Below the pieces are notes generated by a model. That model did not search any database, was not told the origin of the DNA, and worked only from the letters and a program-made list of their open reading frames with translations. Shown piece by piece: positions 36,002 through 49,085 of a stretch of DNA of 64,000 nt (positions within the stretch are counted from its first letter, which is position 1; every line of letters begins with the position of its first letter). A program made the position numbers and the translations under genes. Origin of the DNA: Branchiostoma floridae (taxonomy: Eukaryota > Chordata > Leptocardii > Amphioxiformes > Branchiostomatidae); contig NC_049996.1 of the NCBI RefSeq assembly GCF_000003815.2, positions 9,512,715 through 9,576,714 on the forward strand, in the 5' to 3' direction.

Positions 36002-39000
36002 CTGAAACATCACAGACAATGAATAACTTTTCTATATCACAATGACGTGACACAATAAAAGAAATCATGCATAAATTCGATTTCAATTTATATTATGTTG
36101 ATGACACGCAAAAGAGTCAATCAATCGTCTGATGGCATTGGACCCTGCACCTTAACCCTGTTGGACCTATACATCTGAAACAATTTTCTGAGAGATGAAA
36201 TGCATAATCAAACAAAGAATTGAAGATCTTATACCTCGCTGACTGAAATATTCATTAAGATTTTTTGTAAGTTACTTGTTTTATTCATTATTGTGAATTC
36301 CATGCATATATGCTGATCCTCAGCTTCAAGTTGGTAAGTTTGAAGCCAGGTAACCCAACTAAAACAAGTGTAAACCCGCGTCCACCTTGGGGAAGACAAA
36401 CAAACTAACAAATAAATCAAAAATAGTACCTCCCGTATTCTCTATATTGTTTTCAGTTTCTTGGCATATGTGCAAATTTTACAGGTGGTTACAGTGAACT
36501 GCAGTTTTCCATCATTGCCCGGTAACCCCAACCCCAGCACACATATCATGGACAGTCCCTTCCAGACCTACATGTCGCTGATTAGTCGGCAGTAACCCAG
36601 CACCACCTTGATGCCACTGTAGACCGTTAGCAACACAATAGAGACAAAAGCACGACAAGTGCCTCTCGTCTGTCAAGGGGTGTCCACCGACAACAACATG
36701 GGCGATGGTTCAAGGATTTTCTATTCAAGCACAGAACTCTTCATGGCAGATTTTGGGGTTAGAAACCACAACGCTGTAAATAGTTTCAAACATTCAGCAA
36801 CGGTTTTTAGGGAAGAAGGGCACCAAAAAGGCATGACTTAAGTCAATAGGATTTGGTTTTTAAAACTGCTATTTATTATAATGCTTTTTCCACATTGTTT
36901 TGTTTCTATTGCAAGTCTGTGGCTCTGTTTATTTGCAAAACTTCCTAAAGAAAAGTGTCACTGATAGAAAATTGTCAAACAGAATTCTGACAACCCAATA
37001 CTTTGTTGTGTCTGTCACAAGTAACCATATTAGACCGTGAAAAGACTCAGAGGTAACAGATATAGTGTGATATCGTTCTTTGTTCAAAACAACATGATAT
37101 CATACATGTACATGCACTTAGGGACTTTCCAAAGTCTTTCAGGATGGGGGTGCAATGAGGATGGTCAGCCCTTTCCTCCACATTCCCCTAAGTAGTTTTT
37201 GGAACAGCCCAAACAATCCTCAGTCAAAAGGTTCACACTCACTGACTCAGTTAGCTATAGCTTACGTTTTGTACATGTAAATAGAAATGTGGATGTCGAA
37301 AACAAGTCATGAATTTCCAATGTGATACTGTATTCTAAAGATGAAACTCTTGTAGTTTCTGTCTTAGGAAAGTCTTATCTTAAACAGAACAACATACAGA
37401 AAGTGTGTCATAAATTTAAGATCAATTCACTTGGATTTTGGCTGTTAAAACCAGGGTAAACCTGACACATTTGGAAAGGATACCCTTGGTTGCACCAGAG
37501 TCGGTCCACACAAAAGCAACGGTCGGGACACGGGTATTGGGTATGAATACTTTAAGCTCTAACCAACCACAAATCTTACTCTACAGGTGGTTTGGACCCA
37601 CACAGGTGTTTCTATGTCGGTCTTTGACAATTACAACTGACGTTGTGCAAATATAGAGAGTTTGACACATAAAAGGTACAAATAACATGTTTTCTAGAGT
37701 TCTAACAGTTATGATTTGCATTCTTTACATACTTTCTATGCATATGGTGAAAAAAAGGAATGATTTCATGATAATCATTGTAACTTCTGGTATATTGGTT
37801 TAAAGGGGGAAATATGCAATTGTTAAATAACTGATTTCTTATGGACACATGTATTTTACTGTTATATGTACAATTAAATCCTTCTTATTATGATTAAAGA
37901 AAAGTGTTACCTTTGATTCACCCTTGGCCTGTCTTCCCTTCTTTCCCACTGGGAACTCTGCTTCCCACTCAGCTTGCCCCAGCCTCTACAGCAGTTGTCA
38001 ATCTGAGATGCACGGAAAAGAAATTCTGACTTTATATGTCAGACATCTTACGACACATCCGGTGTAAGGTGTTCAAGGACGCAGCCAATCCTAATCCAAG
38101 GTAGTAAAAGTGACTACTAAGGCGGAAAACAGCGACATTTGAGACGACGTCCTTCACTTACTGCCTGCGTTTGCTGTAAGAAGAACCGTATTGTTTACCT
38201 GGGCTTAAAGAACTGTGACCTAATTGGTGTCGGTAGAAAAAGACAAAATGCTGACACAGTGGGTACCATGAATGCTGCTGCTGACTATCCAGAAATATAG
38301 TTCAAGGTTGGTGACTTTATACTTACAACTGCATGAATAAGAACTGTCAACTCAGCTACCTGTGGAGTCGAATTCATCTCCAAGCAGATCCTGCTTATAT
38401 TATGAGACTATTGATGCATTCTTGTGGTGGGCACTTTACTATCCCTGACTGAAGAAAAAGCACTCACCATGTCAAAAAAATGTAAAACAAGCCAGACCCA
38501 ACATCTGCTTGGAAATGGAATGATATGCTAGAAGATTTGTTAGAAGACATTGCGGGGAAAATTATTTGCTGCACTATATCTGCACAACTGGGGGTGATCC
38601 TGTCAAGATAACTAGTGGTTTACCCCTTGCAAAACAGGTGCAAGTACTGAAGCATACTAATGGTAGTGTGGAGCATCTATTGTAATGCTGTCACTCACGA
38701 GTTCAAAAAAGAACATCAAATGAAGGAATTAGTAAACTAATGTTTGAAAATGTTCTGAACTCTGTCAAATATAATGACTGTAAAAAAAGATAGCCAATCC
38801 AAGTGTAAACATTTAAAAACACATCATTATTTTCCACTTGTTATTTCCAGAGATAACAACATTACAGGTAGTACAGAATATACATTAAATTTTACTTTCA
38901 AACTGACAAGTAATGCCCTGATGTATGCAATGAAGTTAGGGAACACCTGTAGACAATCATTAACTCACAACTGCTTTACTGAATGTAATGCTTTAACGTG

Positions 39001-40611
39001 GAACTTTATGCAGTCCCCTCTTTCAACTCAGCAGCTGTTGGTTCTGAAGAGTGCTCAAGCTCTCACCGACATAGTTTGAAAACAAGCAATGATGGTTGAC
39101 CATTTTCCTCATTCTGATAAGATACAGAAGTTATTGCCTTTTGGCTCAATTTTTATCAATTTTTGTAAAGGTTTTCAAAGATCATGACTTCAAGATCTCA
39201 TTCGAAGAGATATGCACTGTTATAATGACTAAAAAAGGATATTTTGGGGGTAGTCTGCTAAGTTGTTCAGCTTGTATTCCTCAAATTCTAATATTTGAAA
39301 CCAAAACAAGTCAGAAAAGGATACCTTCTGCATACAGGTTATTGTTTACCAGAAATGTTTTCATCCTTTGGTAACAATATCTGACCTACTTTCACTCACA
39401 TCTTATGTATTGCTGCATTATTATCAACAAACTTTGTCACTTTCTCCACAACTTACCCACCAACACTTGCTGAGATCAAAGACAGTGAAAAAGAACAGAA
39501 TTTACTCTTAGGAATTCAAGAAATTGACCTGTAAGTTGCTTACCTGACTTAATGCGGTTGTGAAGCTGCCTTTTCTGTAAAGGTGTAACGGAAGGTAACG
39601 TTTCTGTTGTTAGAGTGGCGGGTCAAGTTTCAGGGACATACCACTTCTCATGTCCAGTGGGACTGAGGCTTCCAGAGTGTATGTGATTCCTACAAAAGTA
39701 AAAGCTTTTAATTCATCTTTGTTTGACCGGTAACCTACAATATTTCTTAGTAGAGTAAGACTATACACACAGTGCTGTTCATAAATGGAGTGTCCATTAT
39801 CAATCTTATGTTGGCATTGAACTTGAAGGGGTAGACTAGTCACTGTGTGATGAGTGCTTGTGGCACCTGTATTCAGCAGCTGCAAATATGGAAGGAATCG
39901 CTAGAGACCCTCACTGATAGGTGCATATGCATGCACTTTGGTGTACCGAAATTTATCACCGAGTTTCAAGGTAGAAATGTGACCACCGTAGTTCCCACAC
40001 GTGCAAGAAATAAGGTAAAATAGGTTAATAACTTTTAAATGCATTGCATTTGTCCAGGGACTGATGTGAATTATTTCCTCTTCTTGACCGAACTAGAAAA
40101 AAAAATCGCCTGTAAGCGTTGGACGTGGCCATGCCTACAGTAATTCAAAAGAGTCGACAGGGGTCGCTTTTGATACATGCGTCTTCGGTCAGGTTGGAAT
40201 TTGTAATGTCGTCCCAATTTCACAAAGTTGTTTCTAATAACCTTATACCACATGTCAAAATGATAATTGGTGCTGTTTTCAGTATTCAGCACCAAGGACA
40301 GGTATGTTTTGGCCGTGTATGGATGGTGTTCAGCACCAAGGATAGGAATGTTTGGCTGTGAGTGGACGGTGTTCAGCACCAAGGACAGGCACGGTTGGAC
40401 CAACACTTACTTTATATGATTAACGTTATAAAGTTACATTTTGTACAAGTCCTCCTGGTTCCCTTCCATGCGAATATTGACACATATATTCTGTCCGTTC
40501 ACATGTCACAGTTTATGTTTTAATGACACAAATAGAAAGAAAAGACAGATACATGTGTAATTAGGTTATCTTACTGAGCACAGCTGATCAACACGTGGTG
40601 ATTAATTACCC
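36002..40611. other. Intergenic, no coding gene recognised
   Basis: On the minus strand, 38000-37911 could be an untranslated first exon of the two-CUB gene (ends AAAG|GTAACAC), but this is weak. The 101-codon open frame at 38774-39079 has no domain or splice support. Three inverse copies of CAGCACCAAGGACAGG lie at 40285-40395. Confidence 0.4.
40280..40395 (-). repeat. Three inverse copies of the CCTTGGTGCTGAA repeat
   Basis: TTCAGCACCAAGGA(C/T)AGG occurs three times at about 40-45-bp spacing with GTGTATGGATGGTG-type linkers. Same core as the intronic repeats at 14.7-15.2 kb and 31.9-33.3 kb. Confidence 0.75.
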
Positions 40612-40635
40612 ATGAAGCCCTGCGAACCCGCGAAC

Positions 40636-40650
40636 TCCAAGATGGCGGCT
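40636..40650 (+). promoter_or_regulatory. YY1-type start motif, CCAAGATGGCGGCT
   Basis: CAAGATGGCGGC is the YY1-type motif found over start codons and initiation sites of many metazoan housekeeping genes. Here the ATG opens a frame that runs to a good donor. Confidence 0.5.
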
Positions 40651-42643
40651 GAACTTGGAGCGGAGGAACGTCTGATAAACTCCGTCCCTGGGAGACGGCA
40701 AACGGCTGGTTTGGGTGGTGAGAAGGGCGTACTTTGTTCTTTATATTCTTGTGAGCATCTTTGGCGCAAACATATGTTGAAAGACTAAGTAACAACGCAG
40801 AAATATGACCGAGTTTGTTAACCATTGTGGCATGACATGCATAGCACTAGCAGGAACACCTGAGTTACATTGATTTGCATAATAATAATAATGATAATAC
40901 AACCAGTCAAGAATTTGTGCTGCATCCTACCTGTACAACTTACAGCCTGTTAATTGAATTTCCAAGTTCATGTTTATGATCCCGATCAGCATCAATTGTC
41001 TTGGACCAACAAATTACTGTGGTGAGGGGCCAGACCTATGGAATGTCTGAATAAAATCTACTATCTAGGTACCTATGATACATGGACATGTGAAGTCTAG
41101 GTTTTATTTCATTAATGCTTTGTCAACATTCATTTAGTTGTATTCTCCATTGAATGGACTGAAATTTGTACCTGGGATATAAAACTGGTTTAAGACACCA
41201 ACCTCTGCTACCTGTCCTGTCTAACAGGTAAGTGTAGAACACCATGTTCAGGTAAGGACAACATTCACTGGGTATTGACAGGTGTACAAAGTTGTTCTCG
41301 TGACTTTACTCCAGTTGAACATGTCAGTGTTACACTCTTGTCTTGCCAACTTCAGGATCAGCAATGGCTCTGCATATAACATACACTCTACTTTAACTTT
41401 AAGAAAGTATAGAATTTTCAGATGAAATTGTTAAAACTATTCGGAATCATCATGAAAATTTGTAGTAAATATAACATTACATATGTCTGCATATTTCAGT
41501 TGCTGTGTGTTTGTAATGATACTTTTGATAACGTTTTTGATAGTTTTACACTTTTAACAGTTCTATCCATAATGTACTTACCGTTTCTTGAACATCTTTC
41601 AGAATGATAACTGGTTTCATGTTTATTTTTGATGATGTAAATTTGACATGCTCTTTACCACTTTTATTACAGTAATACATGTAAGTGTTTGACCAAATAT
41701 TTCATGTTCTGACAATTCTAACTGAATGTGATTCAATGGAACAGGTCATTGTAGGCTACTTATGAGTTGCTGTTTAACATCAATTTCTGAGGTGGTTTTA
41801 TGTCCATGTTCCTAAGTTAATAGATGTCTTTTGTTATGATGTATGCATTCTACATTTGCATGTTACAGAATGCATATCTTTAATTATGGGAATTCCTAAA
41901 TGAACTTACACATGCTGTTTACTGTGTTGTTCTGTTGTCAAACTGTTTGTTTCGCATATCCTTTCTCTTATTAGATGTTCTGTGAATATGATCTGTGCTT
42001 GAATTTTGATATTTGACATGTGTTTCATGGTGTTGATAACTGTTCAGATGTAGACCTGTTGTATTTCATTGATGCTGTGATGTTTTTGACCTGCATACTA
42101 TACTAATGAATGTTCTGTTAGCATGAGATGCATGCTATCCTGTCTTATGGTCATTGTTTTAAATTGCTATATTACGTGAGATGTATTTTTACATTAATGT
42201 GATATCATTTCTGTTGTTTGGTCATCATGTATTTTGTTCACTTTTAACTGAATGTGCTCTTGCCCCCAACTCAAAGCAGGTTTTAGAACTTTAACAAATG
42301 TTGCGAATACTATGATCTTGATTGATAACATGCAGCGATGCATGTTCTGTGAATATTATTGGACAGGTGTATGTACATTTGGCAGGTAATTTTTCTGAAT
42401 AAGTTTTTCTTTTACACCCTAGGATATGCTGATACCGTATACCTGTCCATGTTCCTGTGTGCTGTGGGACCTGTCAGCTATCCTGTGGACCTGTCCATAT
42501 TCCAGGAGGATCTGTTCATGTTCCTGTGTGTTGTGGGGCCTGTCCATATTCCAGGAGGACCTGTCCATATTCCAGGAGGACCTGACCACATTGCTGTGTG
42601 CTGTGGGACCGGTCAGCTCAAGACAAGAGAACATCGGACTTGA
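40642..42643 (+). CDS. Possible two-exon small protein gene
   Basis: Exon 1 (40642-40717) reads 'MAAELGAEERLINSV' onward and ends GGGTG|GTGAGAAG in phase 1. Exon 2 (42423-42643) follows a strong acceptor (TTTTTCTTTTACACCCTAG) in the matching frame and reaches TGA, giving about 98 residues. An AATAAA lies 144 bp further on (42787-42792). Against it: exon 2 consists largely of a 21-bp tandem repeat (CCTGTCCATATTCCAGGAGG-type) and is also open in another frame, so the second exon may be a non-coding repeat. An upstream in-frame ATG exists at 40612. No family is recognised. Confidence 0.3.
42450..42625 (+). repeat. Short tandem repeat, CCTGTCCATATTCCAGGAGG units
   Basis: Three copies of the 21-bp unit are interspersed with ATGTTCCTGTGTGCTGTGGG-type units, also three copies. 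Confidence 0.8.
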
Positions 42644-45600
42644 CAGTGAGTTGATTTTTGTTTTTAGATCTCTTTCAAAAATGGGGATCTGCATGCTGCA
42701 AGGTATAATCAACAGTTTTGCCATTCTGATGTTACGATATATCAAACATAATCTGTGTATCGTGCATAAAGTGTCCAGCTTGTGTAAATAAAGCTACCTG
42801 ACGGAATTTAGCACAAAGTGCAATCGGTGCCTATCATGCAGATTCCTAAAAATGAGAACAAAAAATGTTGGGAAAGGGCAATTGTCTGCAATCCTTTGAA
42901 TTCTTAATTCCAAACACCATTGTTAAAAGTAGCCCTCCCTGCTGTTTGTTGTCATTTCTGAAAGAGTTCACATTTCTCATACTAACAACTAGTTTAAGGT
43001 TGTGACTAATATTTTATTTCAGATATGGTGGCGAACACAGTACATTTTCCTATTGGAGGAGAGCACTTGTTATATTGTCTGTTGTTTCATACTGTATGAC
43101 AATGGGGTGTATTTCCAAACATTGCAACCAAAACTATTTCCCCTGATGTCTTCTTTTTAAAAGTCATTAGTTTTTTAGCCTTTTATGAAATGAAAATTGT
43201 TCTTTATGTAAAGAAAGTGAAATCTGCACAGTGAAGCAGTAATTTAAAATATATAACAGGAACAAAATGTTTAGCATGAATCATTTAATGTGTGGTACAA
43301 AAATGGGAAATTAGTGATGAGATTGTAAACAATAACAGAATGTAAAACTGAAGTCCAACTATTAGTGACACATGTACATAAATGATTGAGTGAAAACAAA
43401 AAAATTGATAAAATTCCTATTCGTCTTAAATACTAAATGTCAGTAAAAGGTAAAATCATAATTTTTAGGAAATTGCATCAAACATAACAAAGAAAACAAA
43501 ATGGAACGCCACAATGGCAATAGTAGTAACGTTAGTTCATCTTTATCTGCGGGGTAACCTATATCCATTGTGCTGCTAAACAGAGTATCCAGGGATATCA
43601 AGTCGATGGACGGTAGTTTCAAATTGTGATATTTTCAAAATATTGCAGTTTGAAACCAACATCTGTCGACTTGATATCCCAAAATACATTGTTCTTGAAA
43701 AGAATGGATAAAGGTTACCCTACAGATAAATGATAACTAGCGTTAATTCCTGCATGAGAATTTTAATCACTACAATCTAATGATGGATACAAACCTGCTT
43801 TTTACTATCATGATTATGATGGACATAATCAAAAAGGAACCTAACTTTCTATAGCTTTCTCTAGGACAAATTAAGTACAGAAGTGATTCAGACAAAACTG
43901 TTGGTTCAATTCTTGTTTTTATTCAGTTACAAAAACATAGATGAAATGTTACAAAAACACATGGCAGTGGTAGCATTGTTGACCAAAAATTATCAAACTA
44001 ATTTAATGATGCTTTGCTATACCAACATCTTCGAGATTATGAATTTATACATAGCAGAATAATACAAAAAGTAACTTAAAGCTTCTTCAGTCTTACAAAA
44101 TGTACACAGCTTTCCTTAACGTTCATCATACCTTTAGCACAGTAAATACAAAAACTACAGATATTTTATTATTTAGTCTTGTGAGTAGATAGCTAATATA
44201 GCACAATCAAGTATATTACAGTCAGAATTGATGAAACAATTGGAACAAGTAAGTGAAGAAGTGGATTTCATGGGAAATACTTTGGTTACATCATGATTGT
44301 TGGAAATATGTCCCATTGTTGTACAGAAAATGGAAAAGACAATGTTGTGCTTTCTTTCTGTAGAGTAAAATGTACTACAGGTAAGCTGTGTGTGATGTTT
44401 GAAAGAGAGGAATTGGGTGTAAGAAATTGGCCAAACAAAAGTACACCTATTCTTTGCACAAGGATTATATACTCTGAAGTTGTTTTCTACTTGTAATGAC
44501 TAGCCTTTAGCTAGAGATATTGCAGGTACATTTTGTAGTATAATCAAATGATACAGTAGACAGGCAGGTTGACATGTTTTTCACACATAGTCGCAGTCGC
44601 AGTCATATAAAAAATACACTGAGTGAATTAGCAATAGATTATAAGTTGACCTAAAAAGTATTGTAGACAGAGTTTGACATCAGGAAGTTTTACATTGAGT
44701 CTAGATAGGTCTCAAAAGTAGTGCAGAGAAGCAGGTGAAATGTGACACATTCAATACTTAAACTAAGGCAGTTGTATAATCATAACATATATATCATAAC
44801 ATTTGCAAGTCTCAGGAAATAACTTTTGAGTGAATAATCTGAGGAAATGATGGGTTTAGTTTTGTTTGGCCAATTTCTTTAAGTCATGTAGACATCAGAT
44901 TTTGTTTTCACTGTTTATGTATTTGTTGCAATATCAACCACCTGTTGTAAAGTTTAGGGCTCATCTCATGTTGATCTAGTAGAGTTTGACAGTGATGTTT
45001 TGCTGACAGACTTTATTTGATGAACTTGAGAGTAGGCCTGAATTTTGGAGCAGAAGGTTTTAATTGTCACAAGTACATAAATAGTGGTAAGAAAATTTGA
45101 CAGTGGCATGAGAAAACACAATTCCTCTCTTTCTGTAAGACAATTTCTACTTCCTGGGCTTAGCCTGGAGGAGGAACTTCTGTCTCAGGGTTCTAACTTA
45201 CACATTGCTCTGATTCCGTGAAGGAGTCCTGTTGACAAATGATTTGTTTGTCATCAGGACTTCTACGCTAATGGAGAGGGGCTTTGTGGATTTTTTTTAC
45301 CCTGGCCCAGAGGTTTTCTTCTCCAGGCTTCGACGCTAGGTTTGGTTGCTTGATGTCAGTATTCCTGGGAGATAGTGCGCATAATATACACGTTTTTAAA
45401 ATAGTAAGGGGGTGGTTGGTTTGTGTGTGTATATTTATATATTGTTTTTTTTTCTATCTATTTATAAAGTGTATATGAGCTAAGTTAATTGTTTATTTTA
45501 TTTACTAAGTATATTTTATTTACTAAGTATATTTTTAATCCTAAGTTATTTACCTGATCAGTCATTGCCAAGGTATGCTGGTGTTTCGAAGCACCGGGTC

Positions 45601-46089
45601 TTCAGCTTAGCAAAGACCTCCCCTGGGGAGCACACTGTATGCATTGCTGACAGGAGTAAAATTATTCTAAGTGTTTGGGGAAGTGTCTCCAATGTAGTGG
45701 TCAACGTGAAAAGTTAAGTGTAGAGGTTCTAAATATGGTAAAGTGACTGCATGAAGGTGTGATGTACAGCGTAAAATTTTGGCTAAGTGTTTGGGAAGCT
45801 GCTCTAATGTCAGGGTAAAGTGATCTTCTGTGTCAAAATTATTCTAAGTGTTTTGAATAGTGGCTCTGATGTAGGGAATTAAGTGAAAAGGTCCTAAGTA
45901 TGGTAAGTGACTGCTTTATGGGGGAAGTGATGTTCTGTGAAAGTGACTGGGTATTGGGATGCTTACATGTGGCTTCAGTGGAATGTAGTCTTTTGTGTAA
46001 AAATGTGTTTAGGAAGCTTGCTCCATGTGACTGTTATGTAGGCAAGTGCTTGGAAATGTTGTGTTGCTAAACAAATAAACTATACTCAC
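42644..46089. other. Gene-poor, AT-rich region
   Basis: Contains MITE copy C and, from about 45600 to 46040, loosely repeated TCTAAGTGTTTGGG and AAGTGATCTTCTGTG phrases. No coding exon is supportable. Confidence 0.4.
43528..43745. mobile_element. Palindromic TTAA-type MITE, copy C
   Basis: Ends in TAACGTTAGTTCATCTTTAT and ATAAATGATAACTAGCGTTA. Shares GGGGTAACCTATATCC, AAGTCGATGGACGGTAG and the central TTTCAAATTG/CAGTTTGAAA hairpin with copies A and B. Confidence 0.8.
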
Positions 46090-49085
46090 GACTTCCTGTG
46101 TCTTCTCTCGTTGCTTTGTTGGAAAAGTCTGGTCCTTCCTTCCTTGGGTAGAGAATCCCCCATGAGTCGTGTGGAGAAAGAAAAACAAAAGTCAGTATAT
46201 TTGTAGACATTATTGATTTTCAAAAGAACACAAAAGAAACAACTTTCTTTCACTCATATATTTTAAGACCCTGAACGGAACATTTCTCCTGCCAAAAGAA
46301 AGATAAGATTTTGGAAATCTCCCCTACTCTTGTACGAAGAAATACCATTAAATAGTGAAATACTGACTTACTTTGAAATATCTTTGTTTCCCTCAGTGTC
46401 AAGTCTGGTTTGCTGAGCCCTCATCTAATCTGGACAGGAGTTTCTCATCAGCACAGGTTTCACCTTTAGGAAGCACCTATATATAAAGGACAATTATTAG
46501 TGTGATTAAAAAAAACATATCCAGGCAACACTGAATAAAAGATGATGATAAAATCACACAATGTACTTGAATATATGGAATGTATAAGACATCAAGAAAG
46601 TTTATTTTTAAACAAGTAACCCACTCTAGCAGCATGCTGTACCCCAGACAACAAAGTAGTAAGTTGTAAAGCATTGTCTCACCTGTACAAACTGACATCA
46701 GCTGGTTTGCTGAGCCCTCATCTAGTCTGGTTTAGACAAAAGTCAGAACAGGAATGACAGGACAGCTGGTCTCAGGACACACCTAACAATGTGAAAAGAT
46801 TATTAGTACAAGGTACATGTGAGAATAGGCAATAAGGAACCAAAAAATAAGACAGTTTTAACATATGTATTATACATATGAAAAATTTACAGAGTATAAA
46901 GTGATATATATCTTTAAAAACATTTTCTCACCTGTGGATGTCTTGCTCTTCTGTCTTCAAATCACCTGGTCTGGTCTGGTCCAGTCTTGTCAGGTTCAGA
47001 CAGGAGTCCTCACTACTGCAGCAGTCAGTAGACACCTAACTATACAGACATTACAAGTGATTCACTTCTCACAAATGAATGTCAGTTAATTGTACATTAA
47101 ATGCAAAATTCACATTTTTCTCGCCTCCTGCTGTTCTTTGGTCTTCAAATCGCCTGGTCTAGTTCAATCCAGTCTTGTCAGGTTCAGACAGAAGTCCTCA
47201 CTACTGCAGCAGTCAGCAGACACCTAACTCAGACATTAGAAGTCACACATTTGTAGCAAATAGTACAAAGGAAATGGTTGGTAAAATGCACAATTCAGAT
47301 TTTTCTAACTCTTACGTTATCAAATCACCAATAGAAGATATCAAGTTGTGCAAACGTGAGTTTGTAGCTTTCATCATTATGCACATGAAAAACATCTTAG
47401 CTTCATTGTGGATCAAAGTTGTTAATTGGATGCAGTCGCTCACAGGGTCTAACCTACACGTGGGATCCCCACTCACTCCCGCCATCAGATCTGAGGGAGC
47501 AGGCTGCACCCACCAACCCACTCTGGGAATTTGTCGTTTTATACTTTGTTATTAAAGTTTACCAGCCCAGCACAGTCTCTAGTCCGTCATTGTGAGCGTG
47601 CAGATAATTGCAGTGGTATGTACCAAAATGCTGTATTTTCTCATAGAAAAAATAATATTGGGGGCATGAAAACCTGATGACGTCATCCACATGGCCCTCC
47701 AAAAATCAGATTTAGAATTCTTTCATGCCTATCAATCATTATTCGTTACAGCTCCATTCTTTCTCAATTCATTAATTAATGAGAAACAATGGAAGGTCAA
47801 AATACCTAATAGGCCAACCTAATATCATCCCACTTTTGATCCACAAAAGTTGAACTGGAACCCTACAGTTTTACCACTTGAACATATTTTCATAATTCAC
47901 GCATTGCATGGTGATGTTTTTGTTTAGACTCACATCACACGTCTAAGAAATTACCTTCATTTACTACTAAGGAATTACTGTTACTGTTAGGGTATTTTGT
48001 ATCAATCATGTAAATCAGGACCTTCTCTGTTAATGTTAAAGCATCTGTTCATGTTGCACCTGCATTGAATTACATTACTTTTGTTATCTAAGTCTTGTTA
48101 TAAAAAAAGCACTTGAATTAAAGAAGTTCTTTAAGGATTTAGCAAATTAGAGCATGATTTGCATAATCAGCATGTAATTATGTCAATCATCATAAAAGCT
48201 ATAGACAAAACATGAAACAAGAAAGTTCTTAAATGGCATGCCAGATGTTTCACCAACAGTCAAAATTAAAACATTCAACATTAAAAAATGAAATTACATT
48301 GTTCTTTTCCTATTGATGCCCTACTTGGAATCAAAATCAAAAATGATAATGATCAAAATGATGATAATATCACTACCAGGAATTATTGTCATCTTTATTT
48401 TTCACCACATCATTAAATTGTGACACAAATATTCTGCCTGTTTCTAAAAACTCCAATTTGTTTTTCATAAAGACAGGGAATTATTATAGTCCTAGGATAA
48501 AATATCCAGTTCATGTTCTCAAAATATGTAACAACAAAGGTCAGCCTCTTAACCTCAATATAGTTAGGCAAATCCAATGCCACGCCCATCAAAAGGTAGA
48601 CATGTAAATACATTGTAGCGGCCATGCAGCCATTCTCTCATTGGTCAAAATGCTAATTCCCATTCTCTCATTGGTTGAACTCTTGAATTTTTGGCGTCAA
48701 ACTACAACAGGTGGTCACCAACACCACATGGAGACAGAAAAAACAACGTTTTCTAATTTTTTTTCTTACCAATATTAGCTTATCTTTAATGCTACTTGAC
48801 ATGAATGAAATACATTCAGGAGTCTTCAAAGACACCATAAAGACAAAATCGTGAAAACAACAGTAATGATCAAATACACCAAAATCTATCATATAACGTT
48901 AGAGAGAAATTTGATAGCGCACATGTTCTGAAATATCACATCAATTTACGCGGAATAAAACATAACCCTTTGTTACCAGTTTGTTTGAAATAATTTCGGT
49001 GAGATAATTTTCTATCTTACCTTGTACTAAGCCGACGAATCCTCCTCATAAGTCTTCCAAAGGCGCACTACCAGCCATTTTGTTG
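46090..49085 (-). ncRNA. Minus-strand spliced locus with four tandem exon-like units (coding status unclear)
   Basis: Minus-strand exon-like blocks: a first exon ending at 49021 with donor TACAAG|GTAAGATAG, containing AAAATGGCTGG and a 10-codon frame; unit A 47223-47125; B 47035-46932; C 46782-46683; D 46476-46372; and a block ending at 46090 (GAAGTC|GTGAGTATA). Units A-C begin TTAG|GTGT and B and C end CAG|GTGAGA; D begins ATAG|GTGC and ends CAAA|GTAAGTC. They are 99-105 bp long. A and B are near-identical, with 'GACTGCTGCAGTAGTGAGGA' in common; C and D share AGATGAGGGCTCAGCAAACC. Only B is fully open (reads 'VSTDCCSSEDSCLNLTRLDQ'); A, C and D have stops in that frame. A long non-coding RNA or untranslated cassette exons is the simplest reading, but nothing proves transcription. 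Confidence 0.4.
47224..49020. other. Putative intron or spacer of the 46-49 kb locus
   Basis: AT-rich. Open frames at 47175-47555, 48386-48607 and 48668-48892 have no recognisable features. No repeat stands out. Confidence 0.35.

Noticed and set aside
38774-39079. 101-codon open frame as a gene
   Set aside because: No signal, domain or splice sites, and it is in AT-rich sequence where such frames arise by chance.
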